Shown here one piece after another: positions 1-5,970 of a stretch of 6,397 nucleotides of DNA. The notes under the pieces are model-generated. The model was not told where the DNA came from, ran no database searches, and saw only the letters and a list, made by a program, of their open reading frames with translations. Both the position numbers and the translations under genes were made by a program. The stretch covers positions 1 through 6,397 of the forward strand of contig CAKRUL010000091.1 of the NCBI GenBank assembly GCA_934403665.1. The letters run 5' to 3'. The stretch's first letter is position 1, and each line of letters opens with the position of its first letter. The stretch comes from an uncultured Clostridia bacterium (GTDB lineage: Bacteria; Bacillota_A; Clostridia; UMGS1840; HGM11507).

Positions 1-75
1 CCCCTTTCTTTATCGTATATTTTATCAGGTTACCCGCGCAAAATCAGTCTCTGATTTTGCACACAAAATGCTTTA
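1..75 (-). other. Non-coding tail after the amidohydrolase gene, possibly the leader of a further gene
   Basis: These bases follow the amidohydrolase stop codon and hold a perfect hairpin (38-60, listed separately). Read on the minus strand, the last bases before the edge are AAAGAAAGGGG (positions 1-11), a purine-rich string that could be a ribosome binding site for another minus-strand gene starting just beyond the left edge. A TAAAAT string (about 19-24 on the plus-strand numbering) resembles a -10 box, but its -35 counterpart would be poor. The ribosome-site reading is a guess from composition, because the start codon it would serve is outside the window. Confidence 0.3.
38..60 (-). other. 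Perfect 10-bp hairpin downstream of the amidohydrolase gene
   Basis: The left arm GCAAAATCAG (38-47) and right arm CTGATTTTGC (51-60) are exact reverse complements around a three-base loop. It begins 15 bases after the amidohydrolase stop codon, where a transcription terminator would sit. On the minus strand it is followed by GCGGGTAACC rather than a run of T, so it is not a standard intrinsic terminator. It may protect the 3' end of the mRNA, or be a processing site or a dispersed palindromic repeat. The inverted repeat is certain; the role is inferred. Confidence 0.6.
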
Positions 76-1413
76 TTACAGTTGCACAATAGCTGTATCG
101 TCTGATTGATATGTGATTTTTCTTCCTCTCGACAGCATTTTATCAACTACGTCGAAGAACTCATCTTTATCACTGAATTTTTTCTCGTAAGCTTCTGCCG
201 TTTCTTTCGCTTTACTCCCGTTGTTTCCTAACAGAACATACAGAAAAGCCAGCTGCCATGCAGCGGAGCCGCAACACGCCAAGTCGAAATTTTTTATCTT
301 GAAATCATTCCCATGCAGTAAGCCGCTCGCTCCCGGGACATTCAACTGAACAACAGGCATAATCTGCGATAAATCCCCCATGTCTGTCGAAGCAGAGAAA
401 AAAGAGTTTCTTACATTCAGAGCGACATCCGGTTTAATAATGGCCAGCGCTTCTTCTGCTGCCGTAATAAGCTTCCTGTCATTTGTCAGCGGTGCATATA
501 TACTAAAGTCTTCAATTTCAATATTAGCTCCAATTGAAAGAGCCGCGCCGCAAAAAGCCCTGTTCACCTTTTTGTTTGTATCTTTAATTGCTTCTAAAGT
601 CGTTGCCCGGATCTGACTCCGTACACAAACCTTGTCCGGTATGATATTGACAGGATTTTCTAAACCTTCAATAACAGAAGCCACACGTATTAAATCAGAA
701 TCTTTAAAGGTTTCCCTCATTGCGTTTACTGACGTAATTCCTTGTATTGCTGCATTAAGCGCATTGCATCCACTCCATGGGGCAGCTCCTGCATGAGCCG
801 CTGTTCCGTAATATGTAACCCGTTTTTCAAGACAACCGACATTACCCTTATCCACTGAGAAGTAATCGTCAGCGGTCGTATGTGCCATAAACGTAATATC
901 CACTCCGTCAAAGCATTTACGTCTCATTAGCTCCATTTTTCCATGCGAGTATTTAATTACATTGTTTGAAAACAGCTTTTCAAATACCTCTCTGCTTACT
1001 CCCTCTTCTGCCGGAACAACACAGAGACGAATTTTTCCCGAAAGCCCGGCAATAATTCCTTCATTTTTAAGTGCCGCGGCAATTCCAATCATTGCACTGC
1101 ACTGGGCGTGATGTCCGCAGCAATGAACAGCTCCGTTTTTTGCGGCTTCCGGATGTCCCGTACATTTAAGCGCGTCAAGTTCGGCAAGGACCGCAACTTC
1201 TTTTCCTTTTCTCCCCGTATCAACAACAGTGTAGAACCCGGGAATACCATCAAATTTTACAATATCGTATCCGAGCTTAATAAACTCCGTTTCCATGTAT
1301 TTTGAAGTTTTCCACTCTTCAAATCCTGTTTCCGGGTGTTTCCAAATGTAATCAGCAGCAGCCTTCATCAGTGGTTTGGCTTTATCAATGGCATTCAAGA
1401 TTTTTTTGTTCAT
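76..1413 (-). CDS. M20D family metal-dependent amidohydrolase (AbgB-like)
   Basis: This 445-residue protein belongs to the M20 peptidase family, subfamily D, which uses a two-metal centre to cut amide bonds in small N-acyl amino acids, N-acyl amino sugars or aminobenzoyl-glutamate. The full active-site set is visible: D80 in AELDAL, C99 and H101 in HCCGHHAQ, E136-E137 in PAEEG, H178 in MAHTT and H367 in LLHGND. The dimerisation-domain loop AHAGAAPWSGCNAL lies near residues 206-219, and STDMGDLS (about 342-349) resembles the motif of AbgB-type hydrolases. Length is normal for AbgB-like proteins. There is no signal peptide, so it should be cytoplasmic. The ATG is preceded by GGAG (1421-1424) with a 7-base spacer. 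It is the last visible gene of the cluster, 106 bp after the solute-binding lipoprotein. The family call is firm; the substrate is unknown, and the neighbouring hexosaminidase only hints at an amide-bearing sugar conjugate. Confidence 0.9.
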   Translation of the reverse strand: MNKKILNAIDKAKPLMKAAADYIWKHPETGFEEWKTSKYMETEFIKLGYDIVKFDGIPGFYTVVDTGRKGKEVAVLAELDALKCTGHPEAAKNGAVHCCGHHAQCSAMIGIAAALKNEGIIAGLSGKIRLCVVPAEEGVSREVFEKLFSNNVIKYSHGKMELMRRKCFDGVDITFMAHTTADDYFSVDKGNVGCLEKRVTYYGTAAHAGAAPWSGCNALNAAIQGITSVNAMRETFKDSDLIRVASVIEGLENPVNIIPDKVCVRSQIRATTLEAIKDTNKKVNRAFCGAALSIGANIEIEDFSIYAPLTNDRKLITAAEEALAIIKPDVALNVRNSFFSASTDMGDLSQIMPVVQLNVPGASGLLHGNDFKIKNFDLACCGSAAWQLAFLYVLLGNNGSKAKETAEAYEKKFSDKDEFFDVVDKMLSRGRKITYQSDDTAIVQL

Positions 1414-1438
1414 GTTTTATCTCCGCAAATATCAAGTG

Positions 1439-1453
1439 TGTCGAGAATCGACA
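1439..1453 (-). other. Small inverted repeat overlapping the strong hairpin
   Basis: TGTCGA (1439-1444) and TCGACA (1448-1453) are exact reverse complements with a three-base spacer. The last three bases are also the outer end of the 16-bp hairpin at 1451-1485, so the two stems cannot both be fully paired. With only six base pairs this may be chance, but its placement on the edge of a much stronger stem deserves recording. Confidence 0.4.
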
Positions 1454-1485
1454 GAGATTTACACTCATCGAGTGTAAATCTCTGT
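1451..1485 (-). other. Strong perfect hairpin after the binding-protein gene
   Basis: The arms ACAGAGATTTACACTC (1451-1466) and GAGTGTAAATCTCTGT (1470-1485) are exact reverse complements over 16 bp, separated by only three bases. The repeat starts 34 bases after the lipoprotein stop and ends 37 bases before the amidohydrolase ATG. No T-run follows on the minus strand (the next bases are CGATTCTCGA), nor on the plus strand, so a classical intrinsic terminator is unlikely. An RNA stem here could block 3' exonucleases and raise the level of the upstream binding-protein message, as intercistronic stems do in other transporter operons. An operator for a dimeric regulator is the main alternative. 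The structure is certain; the role is inferred. Confidence 0.75.
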
Positions 1486-1519
1486 TATATTAATGTTGTT
1501 ACCGCTTCTTCCTTCTGAT

Positions 1520-3052
1520 TTATTTCACTCTGTTATATGCCGTCTCATAAACAGCAAGCAGCTTATCAACACCCATTTTATCAATCGAACTTACAAACTC
1601 ATCCCATTTTGACAAAGGTTCCTTACCGAGCAAAAACTTACTTATCATTTCCTGTGAATACACTGATAACTCTGTGCCTTTTTCTTCGAGAACTTTCTGT
1701 TCTTCATCCGTAAATGCAATCCAATTTGCCGGGTTGTATTCCTTTTCTGTATTTTTCAATATAAATTCAGTGCTTTCTTTTTGCTCTTTTGAAAACCCTG
1801 CCGCAACCGCTTCAGGTTCAATCCTCACGATAAGGCTGTTTGTTTGGAAGCCGTAACGTGTCTGAACATTTTCACCGTCTCCCAATATAAACTTCTTCTC
1901 TCCGTCTACAACCTCATACGTCTCCCCCTCTTTTCCCCAGCTAAGAAGCTGGCATGCTTCATCCGAATAGAACCAATCAAGGAATCTGAACGTGTTTTCA
2001 ATGCGTTTATTATCTTTCGTATTGCAAACAACATATCCGCAGGGGTCAACATTTTGCTTTGCAAGCTTACTATGTCCCGTTTCTTTATTTGCCACAGGAG
2101 GTGCCATTGCAGCCATCGTAAATTCGGGATTCGAGGGTCGGCATCGATTATTCAAAATATCTATCTGTACCTGATATTGCGGGAAAATAAAGATTTTATT
2201 TGAATACACAAGTTCTGAAAACTCTCCGCCCTGGATATTTACATAGTTCGGAACAATAAGTTTTTCTTTGTCGAGCTTGATGAAGAACTTTATCATATCA
2301 AGCATCGTATCTTCTCTTGCGCCGTAGCACCATTTTTCGTTATCGAAATCGTAATAAGCACCTGTGCTGAAATACTTTTTCCATTCAGGGCCTATAACAT
2401 CTGCGCCCACACCAAAAAAGTTTCTTATTCCTATCGGATAGCTATCCGGGTATATACTTTTAAGCTGCTTTGCTGCTGCATAAAGCTCATCCATGGTTTC
2501 CGGGATCTTAATATTATGCTTTTCAAACAGGTCCTTTCGGTAAAGCCACGATTTTAAATTTATTGTTTCATGTCTTCCGTAAACGGGAGAAGCATAAACC
2601 TTTCCATCATCAAGTTTGCGCGGTACCACAAGGCTTTCCTCAACATCCTTAGGAACAGAATCCCAAAACTTTTTATAATTCGGCATAAACTTTATATAAT
2701 CATCTATGGGCAGGATTGCACCCTGTACTTGCATTTTTTTGGCATCTGATGTAACATAATCAAGCGAAACGAGATCCGGTATGTTTTCCGGGGTTGCAAT
2801 CATAAGAGACAGTTTTGTTGCAAATTCAGTCAAAGGGAATGTCAGGAGATTGATATTTGCTCCTGTCGCTTCTTTTACATATTTCCAGCTTAACCAGTCT
2901 TCATTATACGGCCAATTCGGGTGAGAAGTAATGGCAACTGTTATCTCTGTATTTTCCAAAGATTTGCTGCCTTTTTCTTCTTCTCCCGAGCAAGCTGCAA
3001 GTGCAGCAAGCATCACAAGTATAAGTGTCAACGCGATGATTCTTTTCTTCAT
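1520..3052 (-). CDS. ABC transporter solute-binding lipoprotein, LipO-like (carbohydrate type)
   Basis: This 510-residue protein would be the extracellular receptor of an ABC importer, anchored by lipid to the outer face of the membrane. The N-terminus has a basic start (MKKR), a hydrophobic stretch (about 5-20) and the lipobox LAAC with the lipidated cysteine at position 21, followed by an acidic linker (SGEEEKGSKS). The mature part resembles the large family-1 binding proteins (LipO/LplA type), with segments such as IPDLVSLDYV, ILPIDDYI, KVYASPVYG and WLYRKDLFEKHNIKIPETMDELYAAAKQLK. Its length matches that group, which usually serves oligosaccharide importers of the CUT1 class. The ATG is preceded by a long purine tract, GAGGAGAGG (3059-3067). 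No permease or ATPase gene adjoins it: GH20 lies upstream and an amidohydrolase downstream. The ligand cannot be read from the sequence, but the neighbouring hexosaminidase suggests a glycan containing amino sugars. Confidence 0.92.
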   Translation of the reverse strand: MKKRIIALTLILVMLAALAACSGEEEKGSKSLENTEITVAITSHPNWPYNEDWLSWKYVKEATGANINLLTFPLTEFATKLSLMIATPENIPDLVSLDYVTSDAKKMQVQGAILPIDDYIKFMPNYKKFWDSVPKDVEESLVVPRKLDDGKVYASPVYGRHETINLKSWLYRKDLFEKHNIKIPETMDELYAAAKQLKSIYPDSYPIGIRNFFGVGADVIGPEWKKYFSTGAYYDFDNEKWCYGAREDTMLDMIKFFIKLDKEKLIVPNYVNIQGGEFSELVYSNKIFIFPQYQVQIDILNNRCRPSNPEFTMAAMAPPVANKETGHSKLAKQNVDPCGYVVCNTKDNKRIENTFRFLDWFYSDEACQLLSWGKEGETYEVVDGEKKFILGDGENVQTRYGFQTNSLIVRIEPEAVAAGFSKEQKESTEFILKNTEKEYNPANWIAFTDEEQKVLEEKGTELSVYSQEMISKFLLGKEPLSKWDEFVSSIDKMGVDKLLAVYETAYNRVK

Positions 3053-3152
3053 AAAATTCCTCTCCTCATATTGAATAATTTATAGTTTGAATATCTGTTT
3101 TTACAGATATACACTATACTGTTACTAAATCCTGTGGATTCGTTTGTTCATC
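3053..3152 (-). promoter_or_regulatory. Possible internal promoter and operator region before the binding-protein gene
   Basis: This 100-bp gap separates the GH20 stop codon from the lipoprotein start. On the minus strand it is AT-rich and contains two -10-like strings, TATAGT (3113-3118) and TATAAA (3079-3084); neither has a good -35 box at the usual spacing. A 20-bp palindrome (3091-3110) lies just upstream of the second one, where it would cover the spacer and -35 zone. A short imperfect-context repeat, AATCC/GGATT (3128-3140), lies soon after the GH20 stop. A separately regulated start for the binding protein is plausible because these receptors are often needed in excess, but the promoter call is weak. 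Confidence 0.3.
3091..3110. other. 20-bp palindrome, candidate operator or small hairpin
   Basis: ATATCTG (3091-3097) and CAGATAT (3104-3110) are perfect reverse complements around a six-base A/T centre. The repeat lies 38 bases before the lipoprotein ATG. Its size and symmetry suit a dimeric regulator's operator, and it sits next to a -10-like TATAAA. It could equally form a weak RNA stem. No regulator gene is present in the window to pair it with. Confidence 0.45.
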
Positions 3153-4988
3153 CTACCACGCAAACGGCTTTATAATCTCCATGTATTTTGTGAATCCGCT
3201 AAGCTTGTTCGGGAGCCTGTTTTCTTCAAGTTCGTCTATTGCATCAATCTCTCCGTTTAAATATTTGCCGAGCAGCAGAATTGCCGTTTCGCATCTTCCG
3301 AGAAGTCCGCAATAGAGGTATTCAATCCTTTTCCAGCCCGTAGTCTTATAGCTTCTGAACCACTGTTCTCTGTTTAATTTATATACGTTGTCAATCTTTA
3401 TTGCAAGCTCAGGCAACAAGCGCGCCCTGATGTCCTCTAAGGTTTTTAAATCTTTGGCATCATATGCGGGCTTTAACTTTTCCGCAATCTCTGTTTTCAC
3501 AGCAAGACATTCAAACAATGCCGTTGCATACTCATAGAGCACCGAGAATTTACCGCCATACTTCTTCATTTTTTCAGCGGCTTTCTTATAGTGTTTGCTC
3601 ATCGGTCTCTTAAAAAGGCAATCGTCGTATATTCCTTCCAATATATCCTGCCAGAAAAGTGATACTCCATAGAATCGGTCATTGAAATCAGGATATTTTT
3701 CATTTTTATCAAAAATATTGTGGTATGATGAAATATCGAAGAACGCTTGCCAGTCTCCGCCCGTAATCGCCTCAAAACGGGCTTTCATATCGTCCCTTGA
3801 TGCGTTTTTATTGTATACCATCTCCGCAGTGAATGATAATCCCAAAAGCAAAGCATCAAAATTGAGATTTTCTCCCCATATAGTTGTCATCATCTCACGG
3901 ACGTTGTTTTTGCGGCAAGCCTTGATTGCATCGCAGGTAGCCTCATATGTATAGTGGTTTTCGGGCAGATGCCCTGTCCATGCCCATATACCGCCCGCAA
4001 AGATCACATCACGCTCAAGCTCCTTATGCTTCTGCATCATCTTGTCATCGCAGCCGGGTGCCTCTCCGTAATGCCAGTATACAAGCTGAACTTTTTCGGG
4101 AATTTTCTCCCGTATCTCAGGCGGAACTACAACATCGGTGTCATAGTAGCCCATAATATCCTCACCCGACATCCGGAAGTACATATCGCTCCACATCATC
4201 GCGGTAAGACCATATTTTTCAACAATCTGCATAATGGTGTCCATATGACGGTTGAATATTTGAAACGGCGGAACATACCCGTTTATATCGAGATATTTTC
4301 CTCTTCCCATATCCCACGCTTCATCCATACCGATATGTATCCTTTTTGAACGGAACGGCTCTGCGGATTTTCTTATCATCAAATCAAGAAGCTCTGCTGT
4401 CTTTTCCGACTCTGCGAGCAAAACACTTGATGTATCCTTGACATCATTTGCTTCTTCCCACTGCAAATATGCCGCCATATGTCCGTACAGCTCTATGCAA
4501 GGAATCATTTCTATTCCATATTCGTATGCGTAGTCGTCGCAGCGGCGAAGCTCTTCAACGGTATATTTTCCTCGCATATATCCGAAAAACGGACGCTCGG
4601 GGAGTTCAAAGTTATCCTCTGTATAGATCATAACCATGTTATATCCCATAACTGCAAGATAATCGAGCTGTTTGAAAATAGCCTCAACCTTTTGGGCGGC
4701 CGAAGCTGCCGACAGCATGACTCCCACGGTGTCGAAATCTATATCCTCGCGAATGTTAAACTCGCTTCCCTTTCTCATGTTTTCGACAAAAATGCCGAGT
4801 GCTCTGAAAAAGTGATTTTTCTTGACGTAGAATATCTTTCCCTTTCCGTCCTCAAACGATGCGCCGAGATAATCGGTGCATATTGCTTCAACGGCAATCC
4901 CGTCATTTGAAATTTCAAAATCGAGAAGTGTTTGCAGCCTCCTCGCTCCCGTTTCAAAATCCTTGCAGTTAATAAAATTAAGCCTCAC
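3153..4988 (-). CDS. Family GH20 exo-beta-N-acetylhexosaminidase, GcnA-like, cytoplasmic
   Basis: This enzyme should release terminal beta-linked GlcNAc or GalNAc by the substrate-assisted retaining mechanism of GH20. The catalytic motif is HIGMDEA with D222 and E223, the D-E pair that orients the N-acetyl group and acts as acid/base. Other barrel features are CIELYGH (164-170), MMWSDMYFRM (264-273), YWHYGE (304-309), GGIWAWTG (332-339) and IWGE (370-373), the tryptophans probably lining the sugar pocket. The protein has a short N-terminal region (about 1-85), a TIM barrel (about 86-400) and a helical C-terminal part. At 611 residues without a GH20b-like secretion module it fits the GcnA-like branch, and there is no signal peptide. 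The start is GTG: the in-frame codon directly before it is TGA, and AAGGGGG (4996-5002) lies 7 bases upstream. It begins 16 bp after the oxidoreductase stop, so the two are probably cotranscribed. GH20 is near certain; the GcnA-like branch and the exact substrate are inferred. Confidence 0.93.
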   Translation of the reverse strand: MRLNFINCKDFETGARRLQTLLDFEISNDGIAVEAICTDYLGASFEDGKGKIFYVKKNHFFRALGIFVENMRKGSEFNIREDIDFDTVGVMLSAASAAQKVEAIFKQLDYLAVMGYNMVMIYTEDNFELPERPFFGYMRGKYTVEELRRCDDYAYEYGIEMIPCIELYGHMAAYLQWEEANDVKDTSSVLLAESEKTAELLDLMIRKSAEPFRSKRIHIGMDEAWDMGRGKYLDINGYVPPFQIFNRHMDTIMQIVEKYGLTAMMWSDMYFRMSGEDIMGYYDTDVVVPPEIREKIPEKVQLVYWHYGEAPGCDDKMMQKHKELERDVIFAGGIWAWTGHLPENHYTYEATCDAIKACRKNNVREMMTTIWGENLNFDALLLGLSFTAEMVYNKNASRDDMKARFEAITGGDWQAFFDISSYHNIFDKNEKYPDFNDRFYGVSLFWQDILEGIYDDCLFKRPMSKHYKKAAEKMKKYGGKFSVLYEYATALFECLAVKTEIAEKLKPAYDAKDLKTLEDIRARLLPELAIKIDNVYKLNREQWFRSYKTTGWKRIEYLYCGLLGRCETAILLLGKYLNGEIDAIDELEENRLPNKLSGFTKYMEIIKPFAW

Positions 4989-4995
4989 TCAATAT

Positions 4996-5002
4996 CCCCC
5001 TT
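4996..5002 (-). promoter_or_regulatory. Ribosome binding site that fixes the GTG start of the GH20 gene
   Basis: AAGGGGG on the minus strand lies seven bases before GTG at 4986-4988. The codon just before that GTG in frame is the stop TGA, so no longer start is possible, and the next in-frame ATG falls far inside the N-terminal domain. The site occupies most of the 16-bp gap after the oxidoreductase stop. Confidence 0.7.
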
Positions 5003-5004
5003 AA

Positions 5005-5958
5005 TTATTTACTGGAACTCATCTGCTCATAGGCTTCTATGATATTAAGTCCGTACTCTCCGGAAACTTTTGGTTCCTCTCCGTTTTTTAAAGTAGCTAC
5101 AATGTCCGCTAATTGCGTAGTTTGCCACGGGGTTTCACAAGAAATATCCGGGTCGGTAATTTGTTTGAATTTGCCGTCTTTTCCGCAGGCGATGACCTTT
5201 TCCCATGGTGCTATTCGGATTTCTCCATCCGTAAGATAAACGATTATCTCTCCTCTTTCCGAAGCGGTTTTTCCGCTTAGCTGAAATGTTACTCCCACTC
5301 CGTTTTTAAGTTTAAGCATACCAAATGCCGCATCTTCAACAGAATAGTTTCCTTTTGCAAAAGTTGCCGCCGCCGATTCAACACGGCTGTCCCCAAGAAA
5401 ACAAGCCAAATCGACCGTATGAGCACCAAGATTATACATTATGCCGCCGCCGGCAAACTCTTTATTCATAATCCACTTAGGAGAATTTGCTGCGGGATAT
5501 AAGGTGTTTCTGATTTCGTTTATAGCAATTACTTTTCCATATTCCCCCGAATCAATGGCTTTTTTTGCAAGTTTTATCCAACCTGCATATCGCTGCATAT
5601 GCCCTACCCACAACTTTACGTGATTTTCATTGCAAGCGGATATAATCCGCTTGCATTCCTCACTGTTTACTGCCATTGGCTTCTCTACAAAAACGTTTAC
5701 GCCTGATTCTGCGCATTTACATGCACATTCCGCGTGTAAAGCAGGCGGCAATGTTATCATCACTAAGTCAAGAGCCTCGTTACGAAGCATTTCTTCATAG
5801 TTTTTATACCCGATCGCTCCCGCTTTTTCCGCTGTTGCATTGCGCTTTGTCTCGTCTGTATCACACACTGCTCTTACCTGAACATCATCCATTTTAAGCA
5901 ATGCATCGACATGAGTACCTGAAATTTTTCCACAGCCTATAATGCCAATATGAAACAT
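5005..5958 (-). CDS. Gfo/Idh/MocA family NAD(P)-dependent oxidoreductase
   Basis: This 317-residue protein has the N-terminal Rossmann fold of the Gfo/Idh/MocA family, with the nucleotide-binding GIIGCGKISGTH (5-16) and an acidic residue after the second strand (CDTD, about 32-35) that suggests NAD rather than NADP. The conserved VEKPMAV (91-97) supplies K93. The C-terminal alpha/beta domain carries GGGIMYNLGAHTVDL (170-184), with H180 and D183 in catalytic or substrate positions; N176 replaces the aspartate common in other branches. Family members oxidise, reduce or epimerise sugars, inositols and sugar acids. The protein has no signal peptide and normal to slightly short length. Its ATG follows AGGAGG with a five-base spacer, and that site overlaps the stop of the upstream SLH gene. 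It lies 16 bp before the GH20 gene, so a role in processing the released sugar or a keto-sugar derivative is plausible. The family is certain; the substrate is unknown. Confidence 0.93.
   Translation of the reverse strand: MFHIGIIGCGKISGTHVDALLKMDDVQVRAVCDTDETKRNATAEKAGAIGYKNYEEMLRNEALDLVMITLPPALHAECACKCAESGVNVFVEKPMAVNSEECKRIISACNENHVKLWVGHMQRYAGWIKLAKKAIDSGEYGKVIAINEIRNTLYPAANSPKWIMNKEFAGGGIMYNLGAHTVDLACFLGDSRVESAAATFAKGNYSVEDAAFGMLKLKNGVGVTFQLSGKTASERGEIIVYLTDGEIRIAPWEKVIACGKDGKFKQITDPDISCETPWQTTQLADIVATLKNGEEPKVSGEYGLNIIEAYEQMSSSK
5631..5655 (-). other. Perfect 11-bp palindrome inside the oxidoreductase gene
   Basis: TGCAAGCGGAT (5631-5641) and ATCCGCTTGCA (5645-5655) are exact reverse complements with a three-base loop, wholly within the coding sequence. 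It encodes part of CKRIISACN (residues 102-110), on a surface-type helix after the EKP motif. It could form a stable hairpin in the mRNA or be a protein-binding site; chance through codon choice is also possible. Confidence 0.6.
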
Positions 5959-5961
5959 TTT

Positions 5962-5970
5962 CTCCTCCTA
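5962..5970 (-). promoter_or_regulatory. Ribosome binding site of the oxidoreductase gene, overlapping the SLH stop codon
   Basis: On the minus strand the bases read TAGGAGGAG, where TAG (5968-5970) is the stop codon of the SLH-protein gene and AGGAGG (5964-5969) is a near-ideal Shine-Dalgarno sequence five bases from the oxidoreductase ATG. The overlap means a ribosome ending on the first gene lies over the start signal of the second, which fits cotranscription and possible translational coupling. Confidence 0.8.

Larger units (their letters stand above)
1414..1519 (-). other. Intergenic region between the binding-protein and amidohydrolase genes
   Basis: This 106-bp gap carries a strong 16-bp hairpin (1451-1485) and a smaller inverted repeat (1439-1453) that shares its edge. 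It also holds the amidohydrolase ribosome binding site, GGAG at 1421-1424 with a 7-base spacer to the ATG. I saw no convincing promoter and no T-tract on either strand. The simplest reading is an intercistronic region that sets the relative expression of the two genes. Confidence 0.5.

Noticed and set aside
1451..1485. Calling the strong hairpin a rho-independent terminator
   Set aside because: No run of T follows the stem on either strand and the stem is not GC-rich at its base, so the usual signature is missing.
3128..3140. Small inverted repeat AATCC/GGATT after the GH20 stop as a terminator
   Set aside because: A five-base stem with no T-run is too weak to call, so it is only mentioned in the intergenic entry.
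3693..3718. AT-rich inverted repeat ATATTTTT/AAAAATAT inside the GH20 gene
   Set aside because: It consists of A and T runs from lysine, asparagine and phenylalanine codons with a 10-base loop, which is expected by chance in AT-rich coding sequence.
3954..4349. A 131-codon open frame on the plus strand
   Set aside because: It lies entirely antisense to the catalytic barrel of the GH20 gene, has no recognisable domain and no good ribosome binding site. The same applies to the other plus-strand frames in the window.
5005..5958. Identifying the oxidoreductase as an NAD-dependent glycosidase of family GH109
   Set aside because: GH109 proteins share the fold but are markedly longer, often exported, and carry features not seen in this 317-residue cytosolic protein. 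The amino-sugar context alone is not enough.
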